64,000 bases of DNA. Origin: Microbulbifer pacificus (GTDB taxonomy: Bacteria; Pseudomonadota; Gammaproteobacteria; Pseudomonadales; Cellvibrionaceae). Every line of letters starts with the position of its first letter. Position 1 is the stretch's first letter. The translations under genes were made by a program, and so were the position numbers. Positions 20,953 to 29,229 of the stretch are shown here, in pieces. The notes under the pieces were generated by a model that made no database searches, was not told where the DNA came from, and was given only the letters and a program-made list of their open reading frames with translations. Location of the stretch: contig NZ_PREV01000027.1 in assembly GCF_002959965.1 (NCBI RefSeq), positions 868,001-932,000 of the forward strand, read 5' to 3'.

Positions 20953-22392
20953 TTGTTTTTTGCAGATTCCCACCAGCATTTTTTTCGCCCACTGACCGGT
21001 AAATACCGCGAGCAGGTGGTGGAGTGCCTGCGCCTGTTATATGAGCGGCTGTACACTGCCAAGGCGGATTACGGTGAGTCGCTGAATCGCGAACAGATCC
21101 TGGAAATCTTCGCCGAGGCTCTCACACGTGCGCCGCAACTCGACAGCGAGGACAGCGGCGAGCCGGAAGGACGTTTTCGCAATCTGCGCGAGCAATCGGT
21201 TTGGGTGCTGAACAGCCTGGTGGAATTTGGCTGGCTGGAAAAGCTGGTGGATACGGCCACGCTTTCCGTGTCCTTCCCCTTCAGCCGCCGTGGTCGCCTG
21301 TTTACCCAACCTCTGGTCGAGCTGAACAGTACCCGTGTGCGCACCCGGCACCGCAACACCCGCAATACACTGAATGCGCTGGAAGCCTTCAACAGTCGCG
21401 GTGAGGTCTACGACCTGATCGACGCATGGGAGTATTCCGAGCGGATCGTCGCCGACTTCACCGACATGATTGCGGAATTGGAAGAGCGTAAGCGGGAACT
21501 GGTGCGGGAAGTAGAAGCCCAGATCCTGGTGCAGCAGGCCACAGAAGAGTTCTTCTCTTTTATGGAGAGCCGCTTCCAGCCGGATCTGGCCATCCGTCTT
21601 TCCGCCGACAGCGTGGAGAAGCACCGCGACAGCATTAGCCGCGTTATCGGCCTAATTCGCCGCAAGGACAATAGTAAGAAGGCTGAATGGGAGCGCCGCC
21701 TTCGCCAACAGTTGCCGGAACTCTACAGTGAGGGGCAATCCGTCCTCTGGCTGATGCTGGATACCATTGAAGATCGTATGCGTCGCGCCTGTGAGGTGAA
21801 GCTGCCGGCACTGCGCCACGCACTGCAGGGCTTTACCAAACGGGCTGAAATTATCATCCGTCAGCTCAGTTATCTGCAGAGTCACACCGAGGGTGCATTT
21901 ACCGATCTATGTCAGGATCTCGGTAAGTCGCCGCATCGCGATGTGCTGTTGAATCAGCTGGGGGATCAGCTGGCGTCCTTCCAGCTCAGGTTGTTTGACC
22001 CGAAACAAATCCAACTCTGGCAGCGCAGCCGCCGTGCGCCAGTGAATACGCGGATGGAAGAGGACGCGCCCATAAGCGAGGACAGCCAGCGGGAAATTGT
22101 CCTGCAACAATTGCTCGATCAGGCGTTCAATTTTAATGGCGGCGATCTGCGTCGCTATTTGAGCAATGCGCTGGGACGCGGGCAGAAAGTCAGCAGCCGT
22201 GATCTGCCGCTGAATACCGCCCGTGACCTGCTTGCCATGAGCCACGCTCTGGAGGCAGCCGCAGTATCCCAGGACGGCAGTGGTCCCTTCATGGAGGTGA
22301 CGTTTACTGGGGAGGTTGCGAGTAACGACTACTTCGCGCAATTTGATGAATACACGCTTGAAATGAAATCTGGGCTGAATAATCGTGATTGA
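20953..22392 (+). CDS. mksF: MksF-like condensin kleisin (Wadjet JetA-like)
   Basis: A 479-residue kleisin-type subunit of a MukBEF-like SMC complex that loops DNA for chromosome organisation (MksBEF) or plasmid restriction (Wadjet). The N-terminus FFRPLTGKYREQVVECLRLLYERL starts a winged-helix region. It is followed by a long helical middle (DMIAELEERKRELVREVEAQ) and C-terminal winged-helix elements. The start is TTG at 20953: an in-frame stop lies 18 nt upstream, and later ATG/GTG codons would cut the conserved N-terminus. It overlaps mksE by 8 nt. Assignment rests on the three-gene order and protein sizes. Confidence 0.82.
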   Translation: MFFADSHQHFFRPLTGKYREQVVECLRLLYERLYTAKADYGESLNREQILEIFAEALTRAPQLDSEDSGEPEGRFRNLREQSVWVLNSLVEFGWLEKLVDTATLSVSFPFSRRGRLFTQPLVELNSTRVRTRHRNTRNTLNALEAFNSRGEVYDLIDAWEYSERIVADFTDMIAELEERKRELVREVEAQILVQQATEEFFSFMESRFQPDLAIRLSADSVEKHRDSISRVIGLIRRKDNSKKAEWERRLRQQLPELYSEGQSVLWLMLDTIEDRMRRACEVKLPALRHALQGFTKRAEIIIRQLSYLQSHTEGAFTDLCQDLGKSPHRDVLLNQLGDQLASFQLRLFDPKQIQLWQRSRRAPVNTRMEEDAPISEDSQREIVLQQLLDQAFNFNGGDLRRYLSNALGRGQKVSSRDLPLNTARDLLAMSHALEAAAVSQDGSGPFMEVTFTGEVASNDYFAQFDEYTLEMKSGLNNRD

Positions 22393-23080
22393 ACAGGCTT
22401 TGGAAGAGGCGCTGACCCAGTGCCGGCTGACTCACAATGAGTTTTCCGAACTGCTGGTGCGCCTGCTGGATTACGGCGTAATCTGCCGGGACGAAAGCAA
22501 TGTGGAAACCGTGCTTTACGATCGCTTCCAGCGTTGTGAGCGGCTAATCCGTGAGTGGATCGCACCGCTCGGATTACGCCTGCAGCACGACAGTCGCTTC
22601 CAGTTTATTCGCGTGTATCCGCCGGGGGCGGAAGTTCCTGGTATGCCAGATCAGGAAGAGCCTCACCACGGTGGCTTCCGCGCGCGTCTCACCCAGCAGG
22701 AGGTCGCCGCAATTCTCGTGTTGCGGGTGGAATACGACAAATCCTTACGGGAGGGGCAAGTTGATGATCAGGGATGTGTGGCCCTGACTCTGGAAGCGCT
22801 GGAGTTCGGCATGCGCAATCTGCTCAAAATGTCGCTGCCGGACAAACAGGTGGAGCGCAAACTGCTGCTGAAAAAGTTGCGACAGCTGCGCCTTGTTCAG
22901 TTTCTCGGCGAAGACAGTGAGGCCGTGGTTGATACCCTACTGCGGGTGCGTCCGACTATCGCTCAGTTTGTTTCTGAATCCGCACTGGAACAATTGCTCA
23001 ATGAGTCCGAAAAAGTGAACGAGGAAATCGGGCGGATCACCCCGGAAAGCGAAGACCACAGTTTGTTCAGCGAGTCCTGA
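22385..23080 (+). CDS. mksE: MksE-like condensin subunit (DUF4194, JetB-like)
   Basis: A 231-residue KITE-type winged-helix protein bridging kleisin and SMC heads. Visible features are an N-terminal helical domain (EALTQCRLTHNEFSELLVRLLDYGVI), the RLQHDSRFQFIRVYPPG strand region, LTQQEVAAILVLRVEYDKSL as the core DUF4194-like segment, and a KKLRQLRLVQFL helix-strand. It ends in an acidic tail. It starts with GTG 8 nt inside mksF and ends 5 nt before mksB, so the three are one tightly coupled operon. Confidence 0.82.
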   Translation: MIEQALEEALTQCRLTHNEFSELLVRLLDYGVICRDESNVETVLYDRFQRCERLIREWIAPLGLRLQHDSRFQFIRVYPPGAEVPGMPDQEEPHHGGFRARLTQQEVAAILVLRVEYDKSLREGQVDDQGCVALTLEALEFGMRNLLKMSLPDKQVERKLLLKKLRQLRLVQFLGEDSEAVVDTLLRVRPTIAQFVSESALEQLLNESEKVNEEIGRITPESEDHSLFSES

Positions 23081-23085
23081 ATTCC

Positions 23086-26000
23086 ATGTTTCTGAAAAAA
23101 CTCATCCTGATCAACTGGGGCAACATTCCCCAGCTGGAATATGATTTTGGCCCGATTAACCTGTTCTCCGGTGGTAATGGCTCCGGCAAGACTACGGCTG
23201 CGGATGCCATTCAGACGCTGATGACCGCCGCGCACGATACGCTGTTCACCTTTAACCCAGGTCAGGATGAAACCACCCAGCGTGGTCGTGGTGGCAAACA
23301 GGTGCGGACACTGGCGTCTTACGTGCTAGGTTGTGATGATGGCAGCTATGCACGCCTGCAACCTACCGATTGCTATATCACAGGTATTTTTCATCCGACC
23401 GAAGGCGAAGACAGTGAGCCATTTACGGCAATCATGGGGATCCGCGCGCACCTGGATACCAGTGCCAAACCCGCCCAGGCCAGGCAGGACAGTCTGAAGT
23501 TCTTTGTCATTCCCGGCGAACAGCTGGGGATGAGTGATTTTATCCGGGAGTATCAGGACGGCAAACATCTGTTGCCGCTGGACCGCTTTTACGGCGTGAT
23601 TGGCAAGCAGTTCGACAAGGTCGAGCAGTACGACAAAAAGAAGGCCTATCTGCGTCGTCTTTACGGTGCATTGCGTGGACGTAAAGACGCCGTGCCGGAC
23701 CGGGAGGCCACTCACGCTGCACGCACCTTTGCCAACTTTATGGCGTATAAGCCGGTAAAAAGCATTAACGATTTTGTCGCCCAGGAGGTGCTGGAAAAAC
23801 GCGATCTGGGCGAGGCCATCCGTTCCGTCTCCGAGTTGATGAAAACCATCCACGGTATGGAGCAGGAGGCTCGGGAGATTGTCGACCGTGTCGACAGTCT
23901 TCAGCGCATTGCCGAATCTGCGGATATGTATACCGGGCAGTGGCTGCAATTGCGCGTGCAGGAATATCTGCTGGCGAAACACCAGCAGTTGCGGGTGCAG
24001 AAAACCTATCTGGAAGGCAAAAACCGGCAGAAGGACACCCGTGCAGAACTGGAGCGCACCGCGCAGGAAATCCAGCTGTCGGAGGGGCGTGAACGACTGC
24101 TCAATGAGCAACTGGTATCGATCCAGGCTCAACGCCAGGGAATTGCCGCACTGCGTAGCAAAGATGAGCTGGACCAGAAAATCGCTGATGCCAATCGCTC
24201 ACTTTCTTCACTGGTCGCGCCGCTGGCGACCCAGCAACAGATTTTTACCGCGAACCAAGCGGCAGCCGCCGATCTTTTGTCGCTGTTACACAGTACTTCC
24301 GTGTCCCTGGAAATCCCCGCATTCAGTGATGGTGGTTTACTTAAATCCCTGAAAGCGGTCGTTCGGGAAGATGGCTTGCCGGAGCTGCAAGGGTTGCTCG
24401 GCAAGGACTGGATTGATCTCTCTGCGCAGGAGTCGTTGCGGGAGCAGGTGGCGATGGTGGAGGCGTTGCAAAACCGGCTGGTGCAGCAGATCACCGATGC
24501 CGAGCCAGGGCAGGTGACATTGCGGGATCTTGTAAACGATCTGGTTTCCCGTGGTGAACAGAAAACCCACCAGTTGCAAAAGGCGCTGCAGCAGCAGGAG
24601 TCTCGAATTCACTACCTGCAGTCCAACCGGGTGCATTATCCCCCCTATGTGGACCAGGCCCTGGCCGCTATCCGCGAGCAGTGCCCGCAGGCAGAGCCGC
24701 AGGTGCTGTGCGATTTTGTGGAAGTGCTGGACGAGCGCTGGCAGATGGCGGTGGAGGGCTATCTGGGCGGTGCCCGGTTCTCCATCATTGTGGACACCCG
24801 GTTTGAAGCGGAAGCTATCAGCATCGTCCGGGCCATGACGGGAAAAAATAACCGCGCGCGTGTGATTCAGGGAGACAAGGCTCGAGCTGATGCTGAGCGG
24901 ATGGAAACCCCGAAAAAGTCCATTATTGAACTGATGTCGTTCAACCACAAAACCGCTGAGTATTACCTGCGTGCGTCCTACGGCTCCGTAATGCAGGTCC
25001 GGGATGCGGCCGAGCTGCGCGGCACCCGCCGCGGACTTACCCCGGAGGGACTGGCCAGCGGTAACTACAGCATGTGGCGATGTGATATCGACGATGGCGA
25101 GCTGGTGTTCGGGCAGGGGGCGCGTGCGCGGGCACTGGCGGCCCAGGAGCGCGCCATGCGGCAGCTGTTGAAAGAGGCCACTGAGGTCAATGAGTACCAG
25201 CAACAATTGCGTAAGCTGGCCCAGTCGGTGCGCAGCCTCACGCCGCTGAAATTGCTGGATTCAGTGGATACCGCCTTGCATGCTCAGCGCCAGCGGCGCA
25301 ATGCCGAGCAGGCGCTTGCGAACCTGGATCTCAACGACGGTGTTGAGCTGGAGCTGCAGGCCAATGAACTGCATCAGAAGCTCGTAGCAGAACGGCAGCA
25401 GGGAGCTGGTCTGCAGAAGCTGGTGGGCAAACTCGAGACCAATCTCGACGGTATTGGCAAACAGTTGAATGCGCTCTCGGATCAACTGGATCAGTTGGAC
25501 GAGGAACTTTCAGATTGTGAAGCAGCGGTGCAGCGTATTGCGCCTGTTGCACCCGGCTTTGATGCGGAATCCGCACTGCAGCATGCCGATGCACAGGCGG
25601 CGCAGGCCGGAGATGGATTCGATTTTTCGCGGGATGTAAGTGACTGGCAAGGCCTGTTGCAGAAGTACAGCCATCAGCTGCTGAAAGCGGTCATGGACTA
25701 CAACAGCTGCAGTACCACGGGGGATACTCTGTCGTTCGATCCGGATTTCGCTGGCGGGCACTCCGAGGACCAGTTCAAACTGGTGTGCCACCTGGTGGAA
25801 CAGGTGGCTGCGCTGCGCAACAGGCTCAAGAACAATCTGCTGGTGGATCGTCACGAGCAATTACAGGCGCTGAAGAAGTCATTCAACACCACCTTCGTCA
25901 CGCACCTGTGCCATGCAATTTACCAATCGATCAACGATGGTAAGCGCGTGCTGGATGATCTGAACCAGGAGTTGGAACATCATCGTTTCGGCGCCGATCG

Positions 26001-26721
26001 CGAGCGTTTCCGCTTCGATTACAAGTTCATCCCGGAGTTCAAAGAGTATTGGAATTTTTTCAAGGCGGTCATCGAGCTACCAAACCTGGGTGAAGAGCAG
26101 AGCCTGTTTGACGCGGATCTGGACCCCAAGCATGAGAAGGTGCGGGACAAACTGCTGAATATGCTGCTGAGCGACGACGAGCAGCTGGCTCGCCGCGAGC
26201 TGGATCGGATCAGCGATTACCGCAACTATCGCAGTTACGAAATTTTCAAAGAGCCGGAGGGCAAGGAGCCCATCGCGCTCAGCCAGTACGGCACCGGCTC
26301 AGGTGGCCAGCTGGAAACCCCGGCCTACATCATCCGCTCAGCGGCAGTGACCTCCGCCTTTCGCTTCAACGATGGCAGCAGTCACCTGAAGATGGTGTTG
26401 GTGGATGAGGCTTTTTCAAAGATGGACGAGTCCCGTTCTCGGGAAGTGATCCGCTATCTGACGGAGACCTTGGGGTTGCAGTTGCTGTTCATCATGCCGA
26501 GCAGCAAGTCCGGCCCGTTTATGGACCTGATCTCCAACCAGTTTGTGTTCAGCAAATGCCCGAGTCCGAGGCTCATTGGCGAACTGAAAACCCGGGTCTA
26601 TGTAGACCGCAAAGTGTGTAACCAGGAGAAAATTGCCGCGCTCTGGGCCAACCACCGCCGCACCATCCGCCAGCAGGCCAGTCTGGAGTTTCTGGATATG
26701 TTGGAGACTGCGGAGACCTGA
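23086..26721 (+). CDS. mksB: MksB/JetC-like SMC ATPase
   Basis: A 1211-residue SMC-like ATPase. The N-terminal head has Walker A GGNGSGKTTAADAIQ (residues ~29-44). Two long coiled coils (from about residue 230, AQEVLEKRDLGEAI onward) flank a central hinge-like region near residues 540-690 (VLDERWQMAVEGYLGGARFSI). The C-terminal head has the signature loop SQYGTGSGGQLETPAY and Walker B KMVLVDEAFSKMD. Size and architecture match JetC/MksB rather than MukB (longer) or canonical SMC. No JetD/MksG nuclease gene follows, so a housekeeping condensin role is favoured over plasmid defence. Confidence 0.88.
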   Translation: MFLKKLILINWGNIPQLEYDFGPINLFSGGNGSGKTTAADAIQTLMTAAHDTLFTFNPGQDETTQRGRGGKQVRTLASYVLGCDDGSYARLQPTDCYITGIFHPTEGEDSEPFTAIMGIRAHLDTSAKPAQARQDSLKFFVIPGEQLGMSDFIREYQDGKHLLPLDRFYGVIGKQFDKVEQYDKKKAYLRRLYGALRGRKDAVPDREATHAARTFANFMAYKPVKSINDFVAQEVLEKRDLGEAIRSVSELMKTIHGMEQEAREIVDRVDSLQRIAESADMYTGQWLQLRVQEYLLAKHQQLRVQKTYLEGKNRQKDTRAELERTAQEIQLSEGRERLLNEQLVSIQAQRQGIAALRSKDELDQKIADANRSLSSLVAPLATQQQIFTANQAAAADLLSLLHSTSVSLEIPAFSDGGLLKSLKAVVREDGLPELQGLLGKDWIDLSAQESLREQVAMVEALQNRLVQQITDAEPGQVTLRDLVNDLVSRGEQKTHQLQKALQQQESRIHYLQSNRVHYPPYVDQALAAIREQCPQAEPQVLCDFVEVLDERWQMAVEGYLGGARFSIIVDTRFEAEAISIVRAMTGKNNRARVIQGDKARADAERMETPKKSIIELMSFNHKTAEYYLRASYGSVMQVRDAAELRGTRRGLTPEGLASGNYSMWRCDIDDGELVFGQGARARALAAQERAMRQLLKEATEVNEYQQQLRKLAQSVRSLTPLKLLDSVDTALHAQRQRRNAEQALANLDLNDGVELELQANELHQKLVAERQQGAGLQKLVGKLETNLDGIGKQLNALSDQLDQLDEELSDCEAAVQRIAPVAPGFDAESALQHADAQAAQAGDGFDFSRDVSDWQGLLQKYSHQLLKAVMDYNSCSTTGDTLSFDPDFAGGHSEDQFKLVCHLVEQVAALRNRLKNNLLVDRHEQLQALKKSFNTTFVTHLCHAIYQSINDGKRVLDDLNQELEHHRFGADRERFRFDYKFIPEFKEYWNFFKAVIELPNLGEEQSLFDADLDPKHEKVRDKLLNMLLSDDEQLARRELDRISDYRNYRSYEIFKEPEGKEPIALSQYGTGSGGQLETPAYIIRSAAVTSAFRFNDGSSHLKMVLVDEAFSKMDESRSREVIRYLTETLGLQLLFIMPSSKSGPFMDLISNQFVFSKCPSPRLIGELKTRVYVDRKVCNQEKIAALWANHRRTIRQQASLEFLDMLETAET

Positions 26722-26738
26722 CCGTTATAGTGCGAAAG

Positions 26739-26764
26739 CGGCAAGCCTTGCCGGTCACTTTTTA
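26739..26764 (+). terminator. weak terminator after mksB
   Basis: CGGCA and TGCCG arms (within CGGCAAGCCTTGCCG) are followed by GTCACTTTTT. It is a short stem with a real T-run, 18 nt after the mksB stop. Confidence 0.5.
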
Positions 26765-26862
26765 ATCTTGAGTTTTACGCGCCAGTTCGCGGAAGATATC
26801 CCCACTTTCGTTAGTATTCTGCGAGTTGATAATCTATTCGCGCTAGAGCAGGGGAGGCTGGG

Positions 26863-27351
26863 ATGCGTCAGTTTTCGATATTGTTGGTCTTTGTGGTGGC
26901 ATTTGGTGGCGCCGCGGTGCTGTATGAGCAGGAAAGTCGCAAGGTGAAGGGGGTGCTGTCCCAGATCACCGATCTGCAGGCCAGAGTGGGTGACATGCAG
27001 GCTGAGATAAAAAGGCTGAATGCGGAACTTGAGTCTGTGAAGCTGGCCGAGCGGCGGCGTCCCAATCTGAACAACATTGCCACCCGTGTACTCCACAATG
27101 AGCCTGTGAAGGCTACGGCGGCGAGTACTGGTGGGTCGGTAGAGGCGCCTTCACAAGCCGGCAATCGACGTAGCCTGGTGGCGGGTGACGTGACCGCGTC
27201 TGCGCCGGCCATCCGCGCTCGCGGTGAGTCAGGGGATGATAGTGCCTGGTCCAAGCCTACGGTGGATGCGGAGTTTGATGCAGAGTTAAGTGAAGTAGAG
27301 TTACGCCAGTCTCAGGCCGGGAATGGTACGGTGGCGGACCCTTACCAATAG
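26863..27351 (+). CDS. membrane-anchored coiled-coil protein of unknown function
   Basis: A 162-residue protein I do not recognise. Residues 4-20 (FSILLVFVVAFGGAAVL) form one hydrophobic helix. A heptad-rich coiled coil follows (SRKVKGVLSQITDLQARVGDMQAEIKRL region, residues ~25-60), then a low-complexity Ala/Ser/Gly-rich tail ending in an acidic stretch (DAEFDAELSEVELRQ). This suggests a single-pass inner-membrane protein with a periplasmic or cytoplasmic coiled coil. A GGGAGG ribosome site precedes the ATG. It lies 142 nt after mksB behind a weak terminator and before its own strong terminator, so it may be transcribed separately. Confidence 0.75.
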   Translation: MRQFSILLVFVVAFGGAAVLYEQESRKVKGVLSQITDLQARVGDMQAEIKRLNAELESVKLAERRRPNLNNIATRVLHNEPVKATAASTGGSVEAPSQAGNRRSLVAGDVTASAPAIRARGESGDDSAWSKPTVDAEFDAELSEVELRQSQAGNGTVADPYQ

Positions 27352-27383
27352 AAACTCACATCACACTGATGTTTTTGACATAC

Positions 27384-27408
27384 AAGCCCGCTTATATAGC
27401 GGGCTTTT
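27384..27408 (+). terminator. rho-independent terminator
   Basis: AAGCCCGCT / AGCGGGCTT with a TATAT loop and a T-run, 33 nt after the preceding stop codon. Confidence 0.9.
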
Positions 27409-27432
27409 GATTGTAAGTATCTGGATTTCGAC

Positions 27433-27903
27433 ATGAGCGTTAATGCATTTTATCAATCTCTATGCGATCAGCTTGCTGGCTTGCTGTCGGACGAACGCGA
27501 CTGGCTGGCCAATACGGCCAATGCCAGTGCGCTGTTGTTTCTGGAACTCCCGGATATCAACTGGGCGGGATTCTATTTTCTTGACGGCGATGAGTTGTGT
27601 CTGGGGCCGTTTCAGGGCAAACCGGCGTGCACCCGTATCCCGGTAGGTTCGGGGGTGTGTGGCACGGCTGTTCAGACCGGTCGGTCTCAACGGGTGGAAG
27701 ATGTGCATCAGTTTCCGGGGCACATCGCCTGCGATGCGGTTTCCGCATCTGAAATCGTAGTGCCGCTTTATGCGGGCGATCGCTGTATCGGTGTACTGGA
27801 CATCGACAGTCCCACGGTCGCGAGGTTTTCCGAACAGGACCTGGCGGGTATCGAGGCTTTTGCCCAAACGCTCCTGCGGCATTCCGACCTGCCCGCAGGG
27901 TAA
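27433..27903 (+). CDS. msrC: free methionine-(R)-sulfoxide reductase (GAF domain)
   Basis: fRMsr reduces free L-methionine-(R)-sulfoxide, a thioredoxin-dependent repair step. The 156-residue protein is a single GAF domain. It has the family blocks DINWAGFYFLDGDELCLGPFQG, the catalytic and resolving cysteines in KPACTRIPVGSGVCGTAV and HIACDAVSASEIVVP, and the closing IGVLDIDSP. All three conserved cysteines of the E. coli YebR family are present, so the enzyme should be active. The next gene starts 19 nt downstream, suggesting co-transcription. Confidence 0.92.
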   Translation: MSVNAFYQSLCDQLAGLLSDERDWLANTANASALLFLELPDINWAGFYFLDGDELCLGPFQGKPACTRIPVGSGVCGTAVQTGRSQRVEDVHQFPGHIACDAVSASEIVVPLYAGDRCIGVLDIDSPTVARFSEQDLAGIEAFAQTLLRHSDLPAG

Positions 27904-27922
27904 AAATAGGACTGGTACAGGG

Positions 27923-28669
27923 ATGGCATTGATCTGGCGAAAGCAGGTAGGGAATAACCGTTACGAGGTCAGAACCCACGGTGCCACTGTGCGGCTGTAC
28001 AGTAATGGTGTGTTTCATTCCCAGTGGAACCCGAGAGATCCGCTCAAGGGGTCCCTTTGGGAGCTGTTGTTGCTGCCGGCGTTTTTTGTTCCTCGGCGTA
28101 CTGTGCGTCGGGTATTGATTCTGGGTGTGGGCGGGGGAGCACTGATCCGGTTACTGCAACAATTCGTTGAGCCGGAACTCATTGTCGGGGTGGACATCGA
28201 CCCTCATCATTTGACTGTTGCGAGAAAATTTTTCGGTGTGCAAGGCGTTACTCTGATCTGCGCTGACGCCCGGAAATATATTGCGGAGCGCACCGCCGAA
28301 GCGAATCCCCAGCGCTTCGACCTGATCGTGGATGATTTGTTTGGGCACGGTGCGGGCGTGGCTGAACGGGCGGTTGCTGCGGATCTGCCCTGGTGTCGCC
28401 AGTTGCTGAAGCTGCTTGACCCTGGTGGATTGGCAGTCAGCAACTTCGGGTGTCGGCAAGAGCTACTGCAAAGCGGTTGGCGAACTCCGGAGATGAGAGC
28501 GTGCCTATCGGATTCTTACAGTGCGGATTTACCCGGGTATGAAAACTGTATAGGCATATTCAGCAGAAGAGCGCTGTCCCGTGCCGTTCTGGCCGACGAG
28601 GCTCCTCCTCAAATCAACCCGTCCTGCCCCTCTCGCAGACTCCGGGCGCGGTTGCGAACCCTTCGTTGA
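27923..28669 (+). CDS. spermidine-synthase-like class I methyltransferase-fold protein
   Basis: A 248-residue protein with a Rossmann SAM-binding core: motif I VLILGVGGGALIRLL, motif II LIVGVDIDPHHLTVARKFF, then LICADARKYI and FDLIVDDLFGH. The spacing resembles polyamine aminopropyltransferases (spermidine synthase-like). The catalytic Asp region reads DDLFGHG, not the usual DxxDP form, so activity toward polyamines is uncertain. The C-terminal tail is Arg/Pro-rich. I chose the ATG at 27923; an upstream extension runs through msrC. It lies just behind msrC in the same direction. Confidence 0.75.
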   Translation: MALIWRKQVGNNRYEVRTHGATVRLYSNGVFHSQWNPRDPLKGSLWELLLLPAFFVPRRTVRRVLILGVGGGALIRLLQQFVEPELIVGVDIDPHHLTVARKFFGVQGVTLICADARKYIAERTAEANPQRFDLIVDDLFGHGAGVAERAVAADLPWCRQLLKLLDPGGLAVSNFGCRQELLQSGWRTPEMRACLSDSYSADLPGYENCIGIFSRRALSRAVLADEAPPQINPSCPSRRLRARLRTLR

Positions 28670-28764
28670 TATCCTGGTGGCTCCTGTAGCATCAACCCAA
28701 TTGGCGGCTTAATGATCCGTGAGTCTATACTGTTTTTAGGCAGTTATTTTCCCGGGATCCATTG

Positions 28765-29220
28765 ATGCGCTACAAGACCTTGGAAGATGTGATTCAGGAG
28801 GGAAGGGAATTTCACCTGAAGTTGAGCCGGCAATATGAAGAATTCGAATTAGTGGCCGCTGACACGCGAGCCAGTCTGCTGCTGGATCAGCTCAAACGGC
28901 GGGAGTTGTCGATGACCCACACGCTGGAGAATTTCCGCGAGGATATCGGTGAGGGGGCTCTGCACACCTGGGTTCAGTTCGCTCCAGAGGGGCGTGAGCC
29001 AGAACTGCTTCAGCGCCTTAGAAATATCGATATCTCGGATGTTGAGGCCATCGGCAAGGTGGCAATGGATATCGAGATATATCTCGCGGACCAATATCGG
29101 GATTTGCTAATGATTGCCGATACACCCAGTGCCAAGCATGCGTTGGAGCGTTTACTTGAGCTTGAGCAGCTGGAGGAGCACACACTGTCGACCAATTTGT
29201 TCAATCTGCGCGATATCTGA
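28765..29220 (+). CDS. hypothetical all-helical protein
   Basis: A 151-residue protein I cannot name. It reads as four amphipathic helices: residues ~5-27 (TLEDVIQEGREFHLKLSRQYEEF), 35-62 (SLLLDQLKRRELSMTHTLENF), 90-115 (DVEAIGKVAMDIEIYLADQY) and 120-148 (ALERLLELEQLEEHTLSTNLF). Glu and His in helices 2 and 4 loosely recall ferritin-like or rubrerythrin bundles, but the ExxH pairs are not complete. The ATG at 28765 is used; a TTG lies 3 nt earlier. It is convergent with rsmC, with only 9 nt between the stop codons. Confidence 0.7.
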   Translation: MRYKTLEDVIQEGREFHLKLSRQYEEFELVAADTRASLLLDQLKRRELSMTHTLENFREDIGEGALHTWVQFAPEGREPELLQRLRNIDISDVEAIGKVAMDIEIYLADQYRDLLMIADTPSAKHALERLLELEQLEEHTLSTNLFNLRDI

Positions 29221-29229
29221 AGTTGACTG

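Noticed and set aside
20953..26721. Calling this a complete Wadjet anti-plasmid system
   Set aside because: The JetD nuclease is not adjacent on either side; only the JetABC/MksFEB part is supported.
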